DNA from: Priestia megaterium
GTDB lineage: Bacteria > Bacillota > Bacilli > Bacillales > Bacillaceae_H
DNA length: 64,000 nt
NCBI RefSeq assembly: GCF_023824195.1
Contig: NZ_CP085445.1
Location: 1 to 64,000 of the forward strand
Direction of reading: 5' to 3'
Shown here: positions 16,083 to 25,017 of the stretch, piece after piece
Layout: the number at the start of each line of letters is the position of its first letter
Numbering within the stretch: the first letter of the stretch is position 1
Notes under the pieces: generated by a model
Told to the model about the DNA's origin: nothing
The model's input: the letters and a program-made list of their open reading frames with translations, nothing else
The model's database searches: none
Made by a program: the position numbers and the translations under genes

Positions 16083-17267
16083 TTGTATTCATCAGTATCG
16101 AAATTATGGACGTGGCAGTTTTCTCTTATTATTTTAATAACTATCTCGTTCTACCTGTGTCTACAGATGCTTACAGGGGGATTTTCAATTTTTGTTACAG
16201 AGTTTAGTCATAACCCAACTTTAGGAGGCGTTATGACGACGACCTTTATGTTGGCCGCGATTATAACTCGTCCAGTAACAGGAATTTTAATGCATAAAAT
16301 AAATATCAAACAGGTACTATGCGTTATGCTCCTTTTTGTGCTTGTTTGTATTATGATTAGTTACAATCAACAAGTTATTCCTTTATTAATATCAATACGA
16401 ATTTTAGAAGGTATAGGCTTTGGAGTTACAACAAATCTATTAGCTACTCTTGCAACAAATTTGATTCCCAAAGAACGAATGGGTGAAGGAATTGGCTATT
16501 TTGGAATGGCGACAAGTCTAGGAACAACCCTTGGTCCGATGATTGCTTTGTCAATTCTACATTCATTCTCTTTTAAATTTCTTCTTTTTATAACGTTGTT
16601 TCTAATAGTAGTCTCATTTATTTTCTCGTTGTTTATCAAAATCAAACAATCATCTTCATTCGCTGAATCACCGATCCAAAGAGAATCACTAGTGAATTTT
16701 GTTTTTGATAAACAGGCTATGCTTCCATGCTTTTTAGTCATGCTTTTTTATTGCACTTATTCAGGCATTGTCAATTTTATTAATGGTCTAGGGGAAGAAA
16801 ATCATTTAGGTAGCAAAGTTTCTCTCTTCTTTTTAATTATTGCGGTTGTCATCGTATTAGTTAGACCATTTTCGGGAAAAATTTACGATCAAATGGGGCA
16901 TAAGTACTTAATTTATCCGGCAAGTATCTGCAGCATCATTGGTTTGATTTTAATAGCATTTGCACATGGCCTTACGACATTTTTCATTGCAGCCGTACTT
17001 TACGGTATTGCTTACAGTGTCATGCAACCTTCATTTCAAGCATGGGCGGTAAGCAGGGTAACGCCTGATAAAAAAGGAACGGCTAATGCCATGTCCCTCA
17101 GTTCTATGGATTTAGGAATGGCTCTTGGTGCTCCGGTTCTAGGTGGAGTTGCTAGTCTAACTGGTTACAGAGAGATGTACAGTCTTTCCTCATTGCTAAT
17201 TGTCGCCCTTATCTTAATGTATAAGGCGAGACACCTTAAGGATATTAAGGAGCAAAAGGAGATCTAA
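16083..17267 (+). CDS. Major facilitator superfamily transporter
   Basis: This 394-residue protein has about 12 hydrophobic segments in two halves and the loop motif GKIYDQMGHKYL between helices near residue 265, like the MFS GxxxDRxGRR motif. The TTG start has AGAAGG upstream at normal distance. It is divergent from a LysR regulator that likely controls it. Export of a drug or metabolite is the usual role, but the substrate cannot be predicted. Confidence 0.85.
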   Translation: MYSSVSKLWTWQFSLIILITISFYLCLQMLTGGFSIFVTEFSHNPTLGGVMTTTFMLAAIITRPVTGILMHKINIKQVLCVMLLFVLVCIMISYNQQVIPLLISIRILEGIGFGVTTNLLATLATNLIPKERMGEGIGYFGMATSLGTTLGPMIALSILHSFSFKFLLFITLFLIVVSFIFSLFIKIKQSSSFAESPIQRESLVNFVFDKQAMLPCFLVMLFYCTYSGIVNFINGLGEENHLGSKVSLFFLIIAVVIVLVRPFSGKIYDQMGHKYLIYPASICSIIGLILIAFAHGLTTFFIAAVLYGIAYSVMQPSFQAWAVSRVTPDKKGTANAMSLSSMDLGMALGAPVLGGVASLTGYREMYSLSSLLIVALILMYKARHLKDIKEQKEI

Positions 17268-17323
17268 CTAAAATTTCAAGAAAAAAAGAATTTTTTAACA
17301 CTTAAATTGATTTCATGAAAAAT

Positions 17324-17370
17324 AAAAAAGAATCCTTTGCCGATATGAACAGCAAAGGATTTTTTAATTT
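17324..17370 (+). terminator. Terminator of the MFS gene
   Basis: AAAAAAGAATCCTTTGC pairs with GCAAAGGATTTTTT over an ~11-base loop and runs into TTAATTT. Confidence 0.8.
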
Positions 17371-17550
17371 GACAGAACAGGAGGGAGATGTTATTGGTGC
17401 ATTCATTACTGTAGGTAAATCTAAATCATCACGAAAATATTAGTAAATACAAAAGCTACAATATTAATTAGTGTAGATGTTATATTATGTTTGATAATAA
17501 GCATAATATTTAACATATTTTATTTAAAAATAGTTTACTAATTACCTATC

Positions 17551-17662
17551 TTGTAGAAAAAGTTCATATTTGTCCTCACTAAGAGTAAATGATAAAACAA
17601 TAATTTTTATAAGTGAGTTTATCTATTTACTCTTTTGTATAAAAGAAATTTATTTTATATTT
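17551..17662 (+). repeat. Palindromic repeat element, copy A
   Basis: The element begins near ATTTGTCCTCACTAAGAG and holds an imperfect inverted pair, GAGTAAATGATAAAAC and GTTTATCTATTTACTC, around a T-rich centre. It aligns over about 100 bp with inverted copy C (54257-54368), including the outer TTGTAGAAAAA, and more loosely with copies B and D. It encodes nothing convincing. It may be a MITE-like or recombination element. Confidence 0.75.
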
Positions 17663-17782
17663 TCGGTTACCACAAAAAAGAACCCTTGGTACTCAAGGGC
17701 TTCGATGAGGCTACGATTTCTGCTTTATGCAGCTTTTATACATATGCTGGACGGCTTTAAACATGCCTTATGAAATAGCTTT

Positions 17783-18562
17783 TTAAATCGTTGGAACCGT
17801 TCCACCATCAATCTTATATTCACTTCCAGTGATCGCTTTGGCACGATCAGAAACAAGAAAGGCTACTAATTCTGCAACGTCTTCTGGTTGTCCTGGTTTT
17901 CCAAGTGGAATACCTCCAAGTGAACTCATAAGTTCCTGTAATGCTTGTTCGTAAGAACCATATTTTTCTTGAAGTCGTTCGATCATTGCGTCAGCTGCCT
18001 TTGTTTGAATAAAGCCAGGCGCGACAGTATTAACACGTATGCCAAAAGCTGCTACTTCATTGGATAGCCCCTTACTATAATTACTTAATGCAGCTTTTGC
18101 AGCTGCATATGCTAACGTAGAATCAAATAAAGGTAGTGTTCGTTGAATAGAAGAAATGTGAACAATTGTTCCATATTTTTGTTGCATCATTGCCGGTAAT
18201 AGATTGCGATCAAGTCGAACTGCAGATAATAAATTCCAATTTATAGCCTCCATCCAATCTTTATCATTAAGAGCAAGCACTCCTCCTGCGGGAGCTGAAG
18301 AACCGCCGACGTTATTAACTATAATATCAATCCCTCCAAGGAAATCTAGCGTGCGCTCAGTAAGTACTTTTATTCCTTCTGTAGTTCTTATATCGGCTGA
18401 AATAAAAAGATCAGCAGTAGTTCCTTCCTCCGGTTCGGATCTTGCTGTAGTCACGACTGTCGCACCCTTTGCCTTCAAGTTTTCTACAATCGCTTTTCCC
18501 ATGCCTCTTGTTCCACCAGTAACCAATGCTCTTTTTCCTACCAGTTCTTGTGTTGTTTTCAT
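17783..18562 (-). CDS. Short-chain dehydrogenase/reductase (SDR)
   Basis: This 259-residue classical SDR has TGGTRGMGKA near residues 16-25, NNVGGS near 93, HISSIQ near 145 and the catalytic YAAAKAAL near 161-168. The C-terminus ends GSEYKIDGGTVPTI, as in family members with a full substrate lid. GGAGATTC lies before the ATG. It is divergent from a WYL regulator, with the 16-bp operator of that regulator between them. An oxidoreductase acting on a xenobiotic or metabolite is likely; the substrate is unknown. Confidence 0.9.
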   Translation of the reverse strand: MKTTQELVGKRALVTGGTRGMGKAIVENLKAKGATVVTTARSEPEEGTTADLFISADIRTTEGIKVLTERTLDFLGGIDIIVNNVGGSSAPAGGVLALNDKDWMEAINWNLLSAVRLDRNLLPAMMQQKYGTIVHISSIQRTLPLFDSTLAYAAAKAALSNYSKGLSNEVAAFGIRVNTVAPGFIQTKAADAMIERLQEKYGSYEQALQELMSSLGGIPLGKPGQPEDVAELVAFLVSDRAKAITGSEYKIDGGTVPTI

Positions 18563-18635
18563 TTTGAATCTCCTTTTTTCTCACATGTAATGAATATATA
18601 CATGAGTTGATAAGACTATCCTAACAAATTAAATA

Positions 18636-18651
18636 TGACAACATTATGTCA
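18636..18651. promoter_or_regulatory. Operator of the WYL regulator, site 1
   Basis: TGACAACATTATGTCA lies between the divergent SDR and WYL genes. Its reverse complement matches site 2 at 19658 in 15 of 16 positions. A third partial copy (TGACATTATGTAG) starts at 18688. Confidence 0.75.
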
Positions 18652-18740
18652 TGTTTAAAAATATTAATAGCGTCAATGCTAAATGAATGACATTATGTAG
18701 TGCCAAGTTTAATCTATTCTTTATAGAAAGAGGTGAGAGT

Positions 18741-19655
18741 GTGCCGATTAGCAGACATTTCGAAATTATTTACCATTTACTTAATAAGAAGAAAGCAACG
18801 GCTAAAGAATTAGCAGATCACTTTGAAGTATCCACGCGCACTATTTATCGTGATATAGATGACCTCAGTGCTGCAGGAATTCCTGTCTACAGTAGTCAAG
18901 GAAAGGGAGGGGGAATTTTTCTACTAGATGACTATGTATTCAATACCTCTCTGCTATCTGAAAGTGAACAAGATGAGATTCTTATGGCCCTTCAAAGTTT
19001 AAATGCAGCTGCTTATCCAGAGATAGATAGTGTGTTGTCAAAGCTTAGTAATTTGTTTAAAAAAGATAAAGCTAATTGGATTGAAGTAGATTTCTCTCCT
19101 TGGGGTAGCAGGCATAGCCGAAAAGAACTTTTCTATCTACTTCGGGAAGCAATAATGAATCATCATTTAATTTTATTTCGTTACTTTAATGTTTCAGGTA
19201 TAAAGAGTAGCCGACAAGTCGAGCCGGTTAAACTTCTATTCAAAGATAAGTCTTGGTATTTATATGGGTATTGCCTAGAAAGTAGCGCATTCCGTACCTT
19301 CAAAGTGAACAGGATGAAAGAAGTAAAAATAACAGATATTGATTTCGAGCCCCGAGAGAAGGAGAGTTCCATAGAAAATGCAAAACAAAATAGTTTGCCA
19401 GAATTGATAGAGGTAAAGTTACGAATTTCCTCCCAAGGAGCATTTCGGGTATATGATGAATTTGAAGAAGGTGCTGTGGTACACAATGAGGATGGTTCCT
19501 ATACTATACGTACAAAAATGTCTTTAGGGAGTTGGTTATATAGCTATATTTTGTCTTTCGGTACCCTTATTGAAGATATTGAGCCGGTGCATTTACGAAA
19601 TAAAATTTTGGGAGATCTAGATACTGTTAAAAAAAATTTAAATCAAAGATCATAA
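18741..19655 (+). CDS. HTH and WYL-domain transcriptional regulator (YafY/YobV-like)
   Basis: About 304 residues from a GTG at 18741 preceded by AGAAAGAGGTG. The upstream in-frame ATG at 18687 has no ribosome binding site and lies in an operator half-site. The N-terminal HTH reads KATAKELADHFEVSTRTIYRDIDDL. The WYL domain follows near residues 140-200 (LFRYFNVSGIKSSRQVEPVKLLFKDKSWYLYGYC). WYL domains sense small ligands or nucleic acids. Matching palindromes lie upstream of this gene and of the NTF2-like gene, so it likely controls itself, the SDR and that gene. Confidence 0.85.
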   Translation: MPISRHFEIIYHLLNKKKATAKELADHFEVSTRTIYRDIDDLSAAGIPVYSSQGKGGGIFLLDDYVFNTSLLSESEQDEILMALQSLNAAAYPEIDSVLSKLSNLFKKDKANWIEVDFSPWGSRHSRKELFYLLREAIMNHHLILFRYFNVSGIKSSRQVEPVKLLFKDKSWYLYGYCLESSAFRTFKVNRMKEVKITDIDFEPREKESSIENAKQNSLPELIEVKLRISSQGAFRVYDEFEEGAVVHNEDGSYTIRTKMSLGSWLYSYILSFGTLIEDIEPVHLRNKILGDLDTVKKNLNQRS

Positions 19656-19657
19656 TA

Positions 19658-19673
19658 TGACATAACGTTGTCA
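19658..19673. promoter_or_regulatory. Operator of the WYL regulator, site 2
   Basis: TGACATAACGTTGTCA begins two bases after the regulator's stop codon. Its TTGTCA end could be the -35 of a promoter for the NTF2-like gene at 19737, so binding would repress that gene. Confidence 0.7.
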
Positions 19674-19736
19674 AGTAACACCTGTTATATTTAATGGGTC
19701 CTGTTTTGATGAAAAATAGAAAGGAGATACCTCGAA

Positions 19737-20093
19737 ATGAGCTATTTACCACTATCTGTTAGAAGATTTTTCCAATTCGCAAATGATAATAACTATAAGA
19801 ATTTTATAGAAGTCTTTACAAAAGACGCTTATATATTTGACGAAAAAAAGAAAATAAAGGGTATTCAAGCTATAGAAAAATGGAGTAAAAATGCAATTTT
19901 TAATCCTAATGTGAAGTTTAAGATTAAAAACTATACAGAACAAGACGACAGAATAACGGTAACTGCTGAAGTCGATGGCGACTTCGATAAGACAGGCCTT
20001 CCGTCTCCTTTACTTATAGACCATCGTTTTAAATTAAGATCGGGAAAGATTGAAGAGTTAATTTGTTCTGAAACTAAGCATATAACTAGTTAA
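19737..20093 (+). CDS. NTF2/SnoaL-like domain protein
   Basis: This 118-residue protein has the pattern of small SnoaL-like proteins: FFQFANDNNYKNFIEVFTKDAYIFDE, then GIQAIEKWSKNAIFNPNVKF and a final DHRFKLRSGKIEELICSET strand. AAGGAG lies ten bases before the ATG. Members bind or isomerise small hydrophobic ligands. It likely works with the WYL-controlled SDR; no reaction can be assigned. Confidence 0.75.
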   Translation: MSYLPLSVRRFFQFANDNNYKNFIEVFTKDAYIFDEKKKIKGIQAIEKWSKNAIFNPNVKFKIKNYTEQDDRITVTAEVDGDFDKTGLPSPLLIDHRFKLRSGKIEELICSETKHITS

Positions 20094-20362
20094 ACTTATG
20101 TAATGATTAACTTACTGTTATTTTGAAGAATCTTAAGGGAATAAGTAAGATCATATTATCCTAAAGGAGAAGAGTAAACCTTATACAGGCTCGTTTAAAG
20201 CAGGACCAGAATATTAATAAGAATTTGCTCTATTAGCTCTTTCGACGATTGCTCTCCTTCAGATTAAAATAAGTTAAATTTAAACTGAACTTTTAATATT
20301 TATAAGGTGAGTACTTAATTTTCGATATCTTAGCAATTTGCAAATAGGAGGAAAGAGGAAAT
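20094..20362. other. Intergenic region
   Basis: This is AT-rich sequence with no open frame of note. TTGCAAATAGGAGGAAAGAG at its right end supplies the ribosome binding site of the next gene. Confidence 0.4.
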
Positions 20363-20650
20363 ATGACAGCATACGTTGTTTTTATACGTGAAAAAACTAC
20401 AAATTCATCCCAACTTGAAATTTACGCCGAAAAGTCTCCTGCAGGATTAAAAGGACACCCGGTCACACCACGTGCAGTATATGGAAAGCATTTGGTGCTA
20501 GAAGGCCCACAAATTGAAGGTGCAGTAATTCTAGAATTCCCCACTTTTGAAGAAGCAAATACTTGGTATAATAGCCCTGCATATCAAGAAGCCCTTCAGT
20601 ACAGACTTAAAGGCGGGAACTATCGAGGTTTTATAATACAAGGTGTTTAA
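20363..20650 (+). CDS. DUF1330 domain protein
   Basis: This 95-residue protein starts MTAYVVFIREKT and contains EGAVILEFPTFEEANTWYNS and PAYQEALQYRLKGGNYRGFI. This is the full DUF1330 ferredoxin-like dimer pattern. GGAGG lies ten bases before the ATG. The biochemical role of the family is not established to my knowledge. Confidence 0.85.
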   Translation: MTAYVVFIREKTTNSSQLEIYAEKSPAGLKGHPVTPRAVYGKHLVLEGPQIEGAVILEFPTFEEANTWYNSPAYQEALQYRLKGGNYRGFIIQGV

Positions 20651-20807
20651 CAAATATATTAGAGTAAACTTACAACAATAATAAATAATTAATTTTTTCA
20701 AAAAGGCAACCAAAAATAATGTGGTATGCTCTCCTTATAGTAGACAAGTAAAAGAAAACACCCTATTCTGTCTACTATAGAGGGGATTTTTTTAATGTAA
20801 ATTCCCT

Positions 20808-20850
20808 AAAAGCTATCCATCCTGCAACGATGTGGTAGCTTTCTTTTTTG
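20808..20850 (+). terminator. Terminator-like hairpin
   Basis: AAAGCTA and TAGCTTT enclose a long loop and are followed by CTTTTTTG. This is one of three terminator-like hairpins stacked in 20750-21106. Confidence 0.55.
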
Positions 20851-20972
20851 TTAACGATAATAATTATTTTAACATCTTATAATAGATTTAAATAACTTGT
20901 TCGTAAAAGTATACTTTATTGAACACTCCTTGAGCACCAATGCACACATTTTGTGTTAGTTTTTGCTGAGAG

Positions 20973-21003
20973 AAAGAGTAACTTTAGGGTTGCTCTTTTT
21001 TTC
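20973..21003 (+). terminator. Rho-independent terminator
   Basis: AAAGAGTAAC pairs with GTTGCTCTTT over a short loop and runs into TTTTTT. No obvious plus-strand gene directly precedes it. Confidence 0.7.
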
Positions 21004-21075
21004 GTTAAATGGTATAATTTCCAAAAAATAAAGATTCTACATGGTTTTAGTTTTGTAAGATAAAACTTATCGGAG

Positions 21076-21106
21076 AACCGCCTTACTTTTGTAGGGCGGT
21101 TTTTTC
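21076..21106. terminator. Strong terminator at the end of the small-peptide operon
   Basis: AACCGCCTTAC pairs with GTAGGGCGGTT over TTTT and is followed by TTTTC. It lies directly beyond the 3' end of the minus-strand peptide genes. Confidence 0.75.
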
Positions 21107-21109
21107 GTG

Positions 21110-21292
21110 CTATTTTTTTGGATGGTATCCGAGGTTTGCATTTACTTTTCCAGTTAGTCCATCGTTTTCAGCAGGAATTTTATTTCCGACAGATTGGGGT
21201 ACATCTACTGGTTGGATACTTCCACCGTTTGTATCATAACTATTGCTATGATTGTTATTATCATGTGTTTGATTGAAACCGTGTTCTGGCAT
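21110..21292 (-). CDS. Small hydrophilic protein, third gene of the peptide cluster
   Basis: This 60-residue protein starts MPEHGFNQTHDNNNHSNSYD, with TAGGAGGT eight bases before the ATG. It is rich in Asn, His and Gly, contains no Cys and has no hydrophobic segment. It follows two peptide genes with similar ribosome binding sites. I do not recognise it; an accessory or immunity role is speculation. Confidence 0.5.
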   Translation of the reverse strand: MPEHGFNQTHDNNNHSNSYDTNGGSIQPVDVPQSVGNKIPAENDGLTGKVNANLGYHPKK

Positions 21293-21332
21293 AAAAACAC
21301 CTCCTAGCTGTATTACTTGATTGCGCTTTTTA

Positions 21333-21623
21333 TTATTCTGATAGTTCTGATTTATATATGCGACCACAAGCTATCTTTGCTACAGCAATGCCACCGTCAG
21401 CCATTATTCCTTCAATTCCAGCACCATCAAAAATACTACTATCGTTAGCACATTCAACAGAAACTACAGCAACACAATTAGAATAGTTTTTATTTTCTCT
21501 TTCACTTTCACTATAATTTTTAGCTCTCTGATTTGCAATAGCGTTAACCTGTTCGCGTGCCTGCTTTCTAGGGTTAAATCCTCCAATAAGACCATCCTCA
21601 AACATCCCAGCAAAAGGGAGCAT
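21333..21623 (-). CDS. Small Cys-containing peptide, paralogue of the upstream gene
   Basis: The 96 residues begin MLPFAGMFEDGLIGGFNPRK; the ATG at 21623 has GGAAGAAGTG upstream, and an earlier in-frame ATG is possible. The core SESERENKNYSNCVAVVSVE matches SNSERENKNYCDCVVAVAAG of the upstream gene. The C-terminus ACGRIYKSELSE matches ACGRIYTSGPCE there. The segment between is Gly/Ala-rich in the upstream copy but more polar here. The pair may be secreted or antimicrobial peptides; no leader or export gene is visible nearby. Confidence 0.55.
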   Translation of the reverse strand: MLPFAGMFEDGLIGGFNPRKQAREQVNAIANQRAKNYSESERENKNYSNCVAVVSVECANDSSIFDGAGIEGIMADGGIAVAKIACGRIYKSELSE

Positions 21624-21645
21624 AAAAATCACTTCTTCCATTTCA

Positions 21646-22001
21646 TTATTCACAAGGTCCAGAAGTATAAATTCGTCCACACGCTAGCCTTGCTGCAGGA
21701 AAACCGCCTAAGGCACCTAGCCCTGCTCCTACAGGCCCCCAAGAGCAGCACCAGCTACCGCACATCCAGCAGCTACCGCAACTACACAATCACAGTAATT
21801 TTTATTTTCTCTTTCACTATTACTGTATTCTTTAGCTTTCTCATCAGCATTATCTGTTACTGATTTAAAATCACCTGGATTTAAGTCTACTCCAAAATAT
21901 TCTCCTGTAGAAACTTCTCCGGTTAAAACCTTGCTTGGATCAAGAGACCTAGCTGCTCTACGAACTGATCGAGGAGGTCTAAGTCTATCTCTTAATGACA
22001 T
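21646..22001 (-). pseudogene. Gly/Ala-rich Cys peptide gene with a frameshift in a G run
   Basis: From ATG 22001 (AGGAGGT upstream) the frame reads MSLRDRLRPPRSVRRAARSL to NKNYCDCVVAVAAGCAVAGA and ALGGL, then stops at 21729. One extra G in the G5 run at that point would continue the frame as GPVGAGLGALGGFPAARLAC and GRIYTSGPCE to a TAA at 21646-21648, overlapping the start region of the paralogue. That extension carries the C-terminal motif conserved in the paralogue, so a frameshift is likely. The GxxxG-rich helix and paired Cys resemble class II bacteriocin peptides in style only. Confidence 0.55.
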
Positions 22002-22140
22002 TTAATTGACCTCCTAAACGTATTATTTGATTTGTGTTGAAGAAAATAAGAGGTAGTATGAGGAAATTACTAATACAACTACTCACGAAAAGACTTTTAA
22101 TTTTGCGTATGAGTTCGCTAGCAACACGATTTTAGGCAAA

Positions 22141-22175
22141 AAAAGAGCAACCGTGATTATTTCGGCTGCTTTTAG
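22141..22175. terminator. Terminator-like hairpin upstream of the peptide cluster
   Basis: AAAAGAGCAACCG pairs imperfectly with CGGCTGCTTTT over an eight-base loop. Confidence 0.45.
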
Positions 22176-22353
22176 TAGAGCTCATACATATTTGATGTAT
22201 GGAATAAGCTATTTTCATCATATTTTTCGCATATAGGCAATTTTTTATAGAGGTTAACATATGTATAAAAGGTGCACTTCTTATACATTAGTTTCTCAAC
22301 CACCTACTGAGAAAACGTTGATAAATCAACAGTGTATAAAAAGATGCATACTC

Positions 22354-22400
22354 CGGAAAAGAATCCTTGGTGGAATCCTACTGTCCCAAGGGTTCTTTTG
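22354..22400 (+). terminator. Terminator-like hairpin before the group II intron
   Basis: AAAGAATCCTTGG pairs with CCAAGGGTTCTTTT across a ~14-base loop. It ends about 30 bp before the intron 5' end. Confidence 0.5.
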
Positions 22401-22429
22401 CTTGCTTGGTTCCGGAAAGAGTGTTTATG

Positions 22430-24782
22430 GTGCGACAAGAAGTCGCTTTCTTACAGTGTAGCTAACGCTACTCATCTAGACGCGGAGATGATCTCCATCC
22501 AAAACGGCATTCTTGGTAACGAGTCTGTCGGTTGCATGAGGAAATGCGGAAACAGAGGACAAATGCATGGTCCAGAATACTGCTAGGAGAAGATAGGTAT
22601 GGTAAACGAAAGTGAAGGTTTGTAAGCTTCGTTACTCTTAGCCCAAGATAATGCATAGATTGGCTTGGGTCTTGGTAAGAGGAAAAGTAGAATCATAAGG
22701 CTACTCTGATGCGTCCCGCATCTTACCCGGAGTAAAGAACCTACCTCCCCCTATCGCATCTGTAGAATGTGGAACTTGGTAAGCCCTATGTCATCTGCAT
22801 AAGCAGTAGGATGACTGCAAAGTCAAACGATGTGGCAGAGGGTATGGGATATGAGAAAAGCGAAAGCCGTTACCCTGAAAAGGGACAGGAAAGCAGAAAC
22901 GTTGTATAACTGGACGGATACTGTCGTCTTTATAGACAATGACAGGCTCGAAAGAGCGCCTACTTCTCATGGGTCTTCAACACGAAAATAAATTTGTGGC
23001 TATCTTTTAACGACAAGGAGCGTGCTGTTATGAATACCTCTCCACGAGCGTCGGCGCACGTCTCGCATAAAGGTTGGTACTCTATTGATTGGAATACTGT
23101 ACAAAAATATGTAACGAAGTTACGACAAAGAATTTATCGTGCCGAACAACAGAATCAACAAAGGAAAGTAAGGAAGCTTCAACGCTTACTCCTTCGAGTA
23201 AAGCAAATCTACTACTTTCTATTCGCAGAGTGACACAACAAAATAACGGTAAGCGAACACCTGGAGTAGACGGCTACACGGCCTCAAATCCAAACGAACG
23301 TATCAAACTTTATCAACAATTAGTTAAATGTAATGTCTTTCAGCATCGCCCAAAGCCAGCGAAGCGAATGTTTATTCCTAAGAAAAATGGAAAACTAAGA
23401 CCTCTCGGTATTCCGACAATGCGAGATCGAGTGTACCAAAATGTCGTGAAGAATGCACTCGAACCGCAATGGGAAGGCAGATTCGAGTCTACCGCCTATG
23501 GTTTTCGTCCTAAACGAAGCACACACGATGCTATAAGTAATCTCTTTAACAAGCTTAACACCAACAGTAAGAAAAAGTGGGTTTTTGAGGGGGATTTCTT
23601 AGGATGTTTTGACCACCTCAAACATGATTGGATAGTAGAACAAATATCTACGTTTCCAGGAACCCCTCTTATCAAAAGGTGGCTCAAGATGGGATACATA
23701 GAGCAGGATATGCTCCGTCCAACAAAGGAAGGAACTCCGCAAGGAGGCATTGTGTCCCCCCTCCTAGCCAATATCGCCTTATGCGGTATGGAAAAAGAGA
23801 TTGGTATTATCTATAAAAAGACATACAAACCAAACGGAGGATATAAAATCGACCCCAAGTGTAAGATAGGACGTGTTCTCTACGCAGATGACTTCGTCAT
23901 CGTAACAGAAACGAAGGAACAAGCTGAAAGTATGTATCAAAACCTAATTCCTTATTTACAAAAACGAGGAATTACACTCAGCACGGATAAAACTAGGGTT
24001 ACACATATCGAGAATGGGTTCGATTTTCTTGGCTTCTCGCTGCGTCAATACAACACAGGACAAGGAAAGAAGTTATTGATCAAACCTAGCAAAGACAGTA
24101 TCAAAAAAGCTAAAAACAAGATAAAAGATACGTTCACAGTAATGAGAGGACGACCAGTAAAAGAAATTATACGTGTCTTAAACCCTATTATTAGAGGTTA
24201 CGGACAGTATTGGAAACATGTCGTTTCCAAAAAGACGTTTAGTTATATGGACTATTATGTTTTCTCTAAATTAATCAAACATCTTAAACAATTACATCCA
24301 AAAAAATCGTGGAAATGGATTACCAGGCGTTATTTTAAGAAGCCCAACCACGGTGGAAATGATAAATGGACTCTCACCTGTCCACTTACTAATATTCAAT
24401 TGTTGAAGATGGCCTGGATTAAAATAGAACGACATGTGATGGTAGCCTATAAAAACAGTCCAGATGATCCGAACCTAAAAGGATATTGGGAAAAGCGAGA
24501 CCGTAAGGTCTTCAATAGCGAAAATACGCTAGATAGGATAAAACTCGCAAGGAAACAAGGTTACCGTTGCACATTATGTAAACACACTCTACAAAATGGC
24601 GAAAAAGTTACTGTACAACACTTAGAAGTTTCTACAGGCAAAGTTGCTAAATTAGTACATGTACCGTGTATTAAATAAAGAAGTTGTTTGGATAAAAAGA
24701 AGGCTTGAGCCGTATGACGGGAAATCTGTCACGTACGGTTCTTAGGGGGGCGGGCGCTCGTGAGAGTGCCCGCCTACCCGAC
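22430..24782 (+). mobile_element. Group II intron (bacterial class B-like) with maturase ORF
   Basis: The intron begins GTGCGACAAGAAG, the class-typical 5' end. Domain V (GAGCCGTATGACGGGAAATC, then CACGTACGGTTC) is at about 24707-24741. Domain VI follows, and the intron ends with CCTACCCGAC. The ribozyme surrounds a reverse transcriptase gene in domain IV. The 5' exon ends TTTATG and the 3' exon begins TAAACTA. The ORF-less copy at 34413 lies between TGTTATG and TGAACTA. CATAAG near 22695 could be EBS1 pairing with the TTATG of the 5' exon. The 3' boundary is accurate to a few bases. Confidence 0.85.
23030..24678 (+). pseudogene. ltrA: Group II intron reverse transcriptase/maturase, frameshifted near its N-terminus
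   Basis: ATG 23030 follows CAAGGAG and encodes MNTSPRASAHVSHKGWYSID as far as QRKVRKLQRLLLR. The protein then resumes one frame over as SKANLLLSIRRVTQQNNGKR; one lost base near 23196-23199 explains the break. The main part has the fingers and palm motifs, TPQGGIVSPLLANI, the catalytic VLYADDFVIVTE, and domain X (IIRGYGQYWKHVV). The C-terminus has CTLCKHTLQNGEKVTVQHLE, a degraded HNH zinc endonuclease end. A start inside the second frame would lose the N-terminal RNA-binding part. Confidence 0.8.
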
Positions 24783-24835
24783 TAAACTAAAAATAAATAA
24801 CATATATAGCTCAAAAAGAAAAAAACTACTGGTGT

Positions 24836-24891
24836 AATGAACTGCACCTCCAATTATTAGTTTTTGTCTAACAATTGGGGTGCAGTTCATT
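24836..24891. repeat. 56-bp hairpin resembling joined IS3-type terminal repeats
   Basis: AATGAACTGCACC and GGTGCAGTTCATT frame a nearly perfect long inverted repeat. TGAACTGCACC is typical of IS3/IS150-type ends. It could be a minimal MITE or a terminator-like relic. It lies 54 bp after the group II intron. Confidence 0.5.
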
Positions 24892-24943
24892 TCCCTTGTG
24901 TTTTATTCCAATTATGTAACAAGAAGTTGCAGATTTAAAACAT

Positions 24944-24970
24944 AAAGGTTGTACGGCTCATACAACCTTT
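24944..24970. terminator. Bidirectional hairpin after the hypothetical gene at 25018
   Basis: AAAGGTTGTA pairs exactly with TACAACCTTT over a seven-base loop. T-runs are short. Confidence 0.5.
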
Positions 24971-25017
24971 GAAGAACATATGAACTTATTACGTTTCAAA
25001 TTCTCATTCTTCTCACC

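Noticed and set aside
17570..17773. Open frame of 67 codons
   Set aside because: It overlaps palindromic repeat copy A, lacks a ribosome binding site and has no protein-like domain.
22261..22586. Two overlapping small open frames before and across the intron 5' end
   Set aside because: They run through a terminator-like hairpin and into the group II intron RNA, so they are not expected to be coding.
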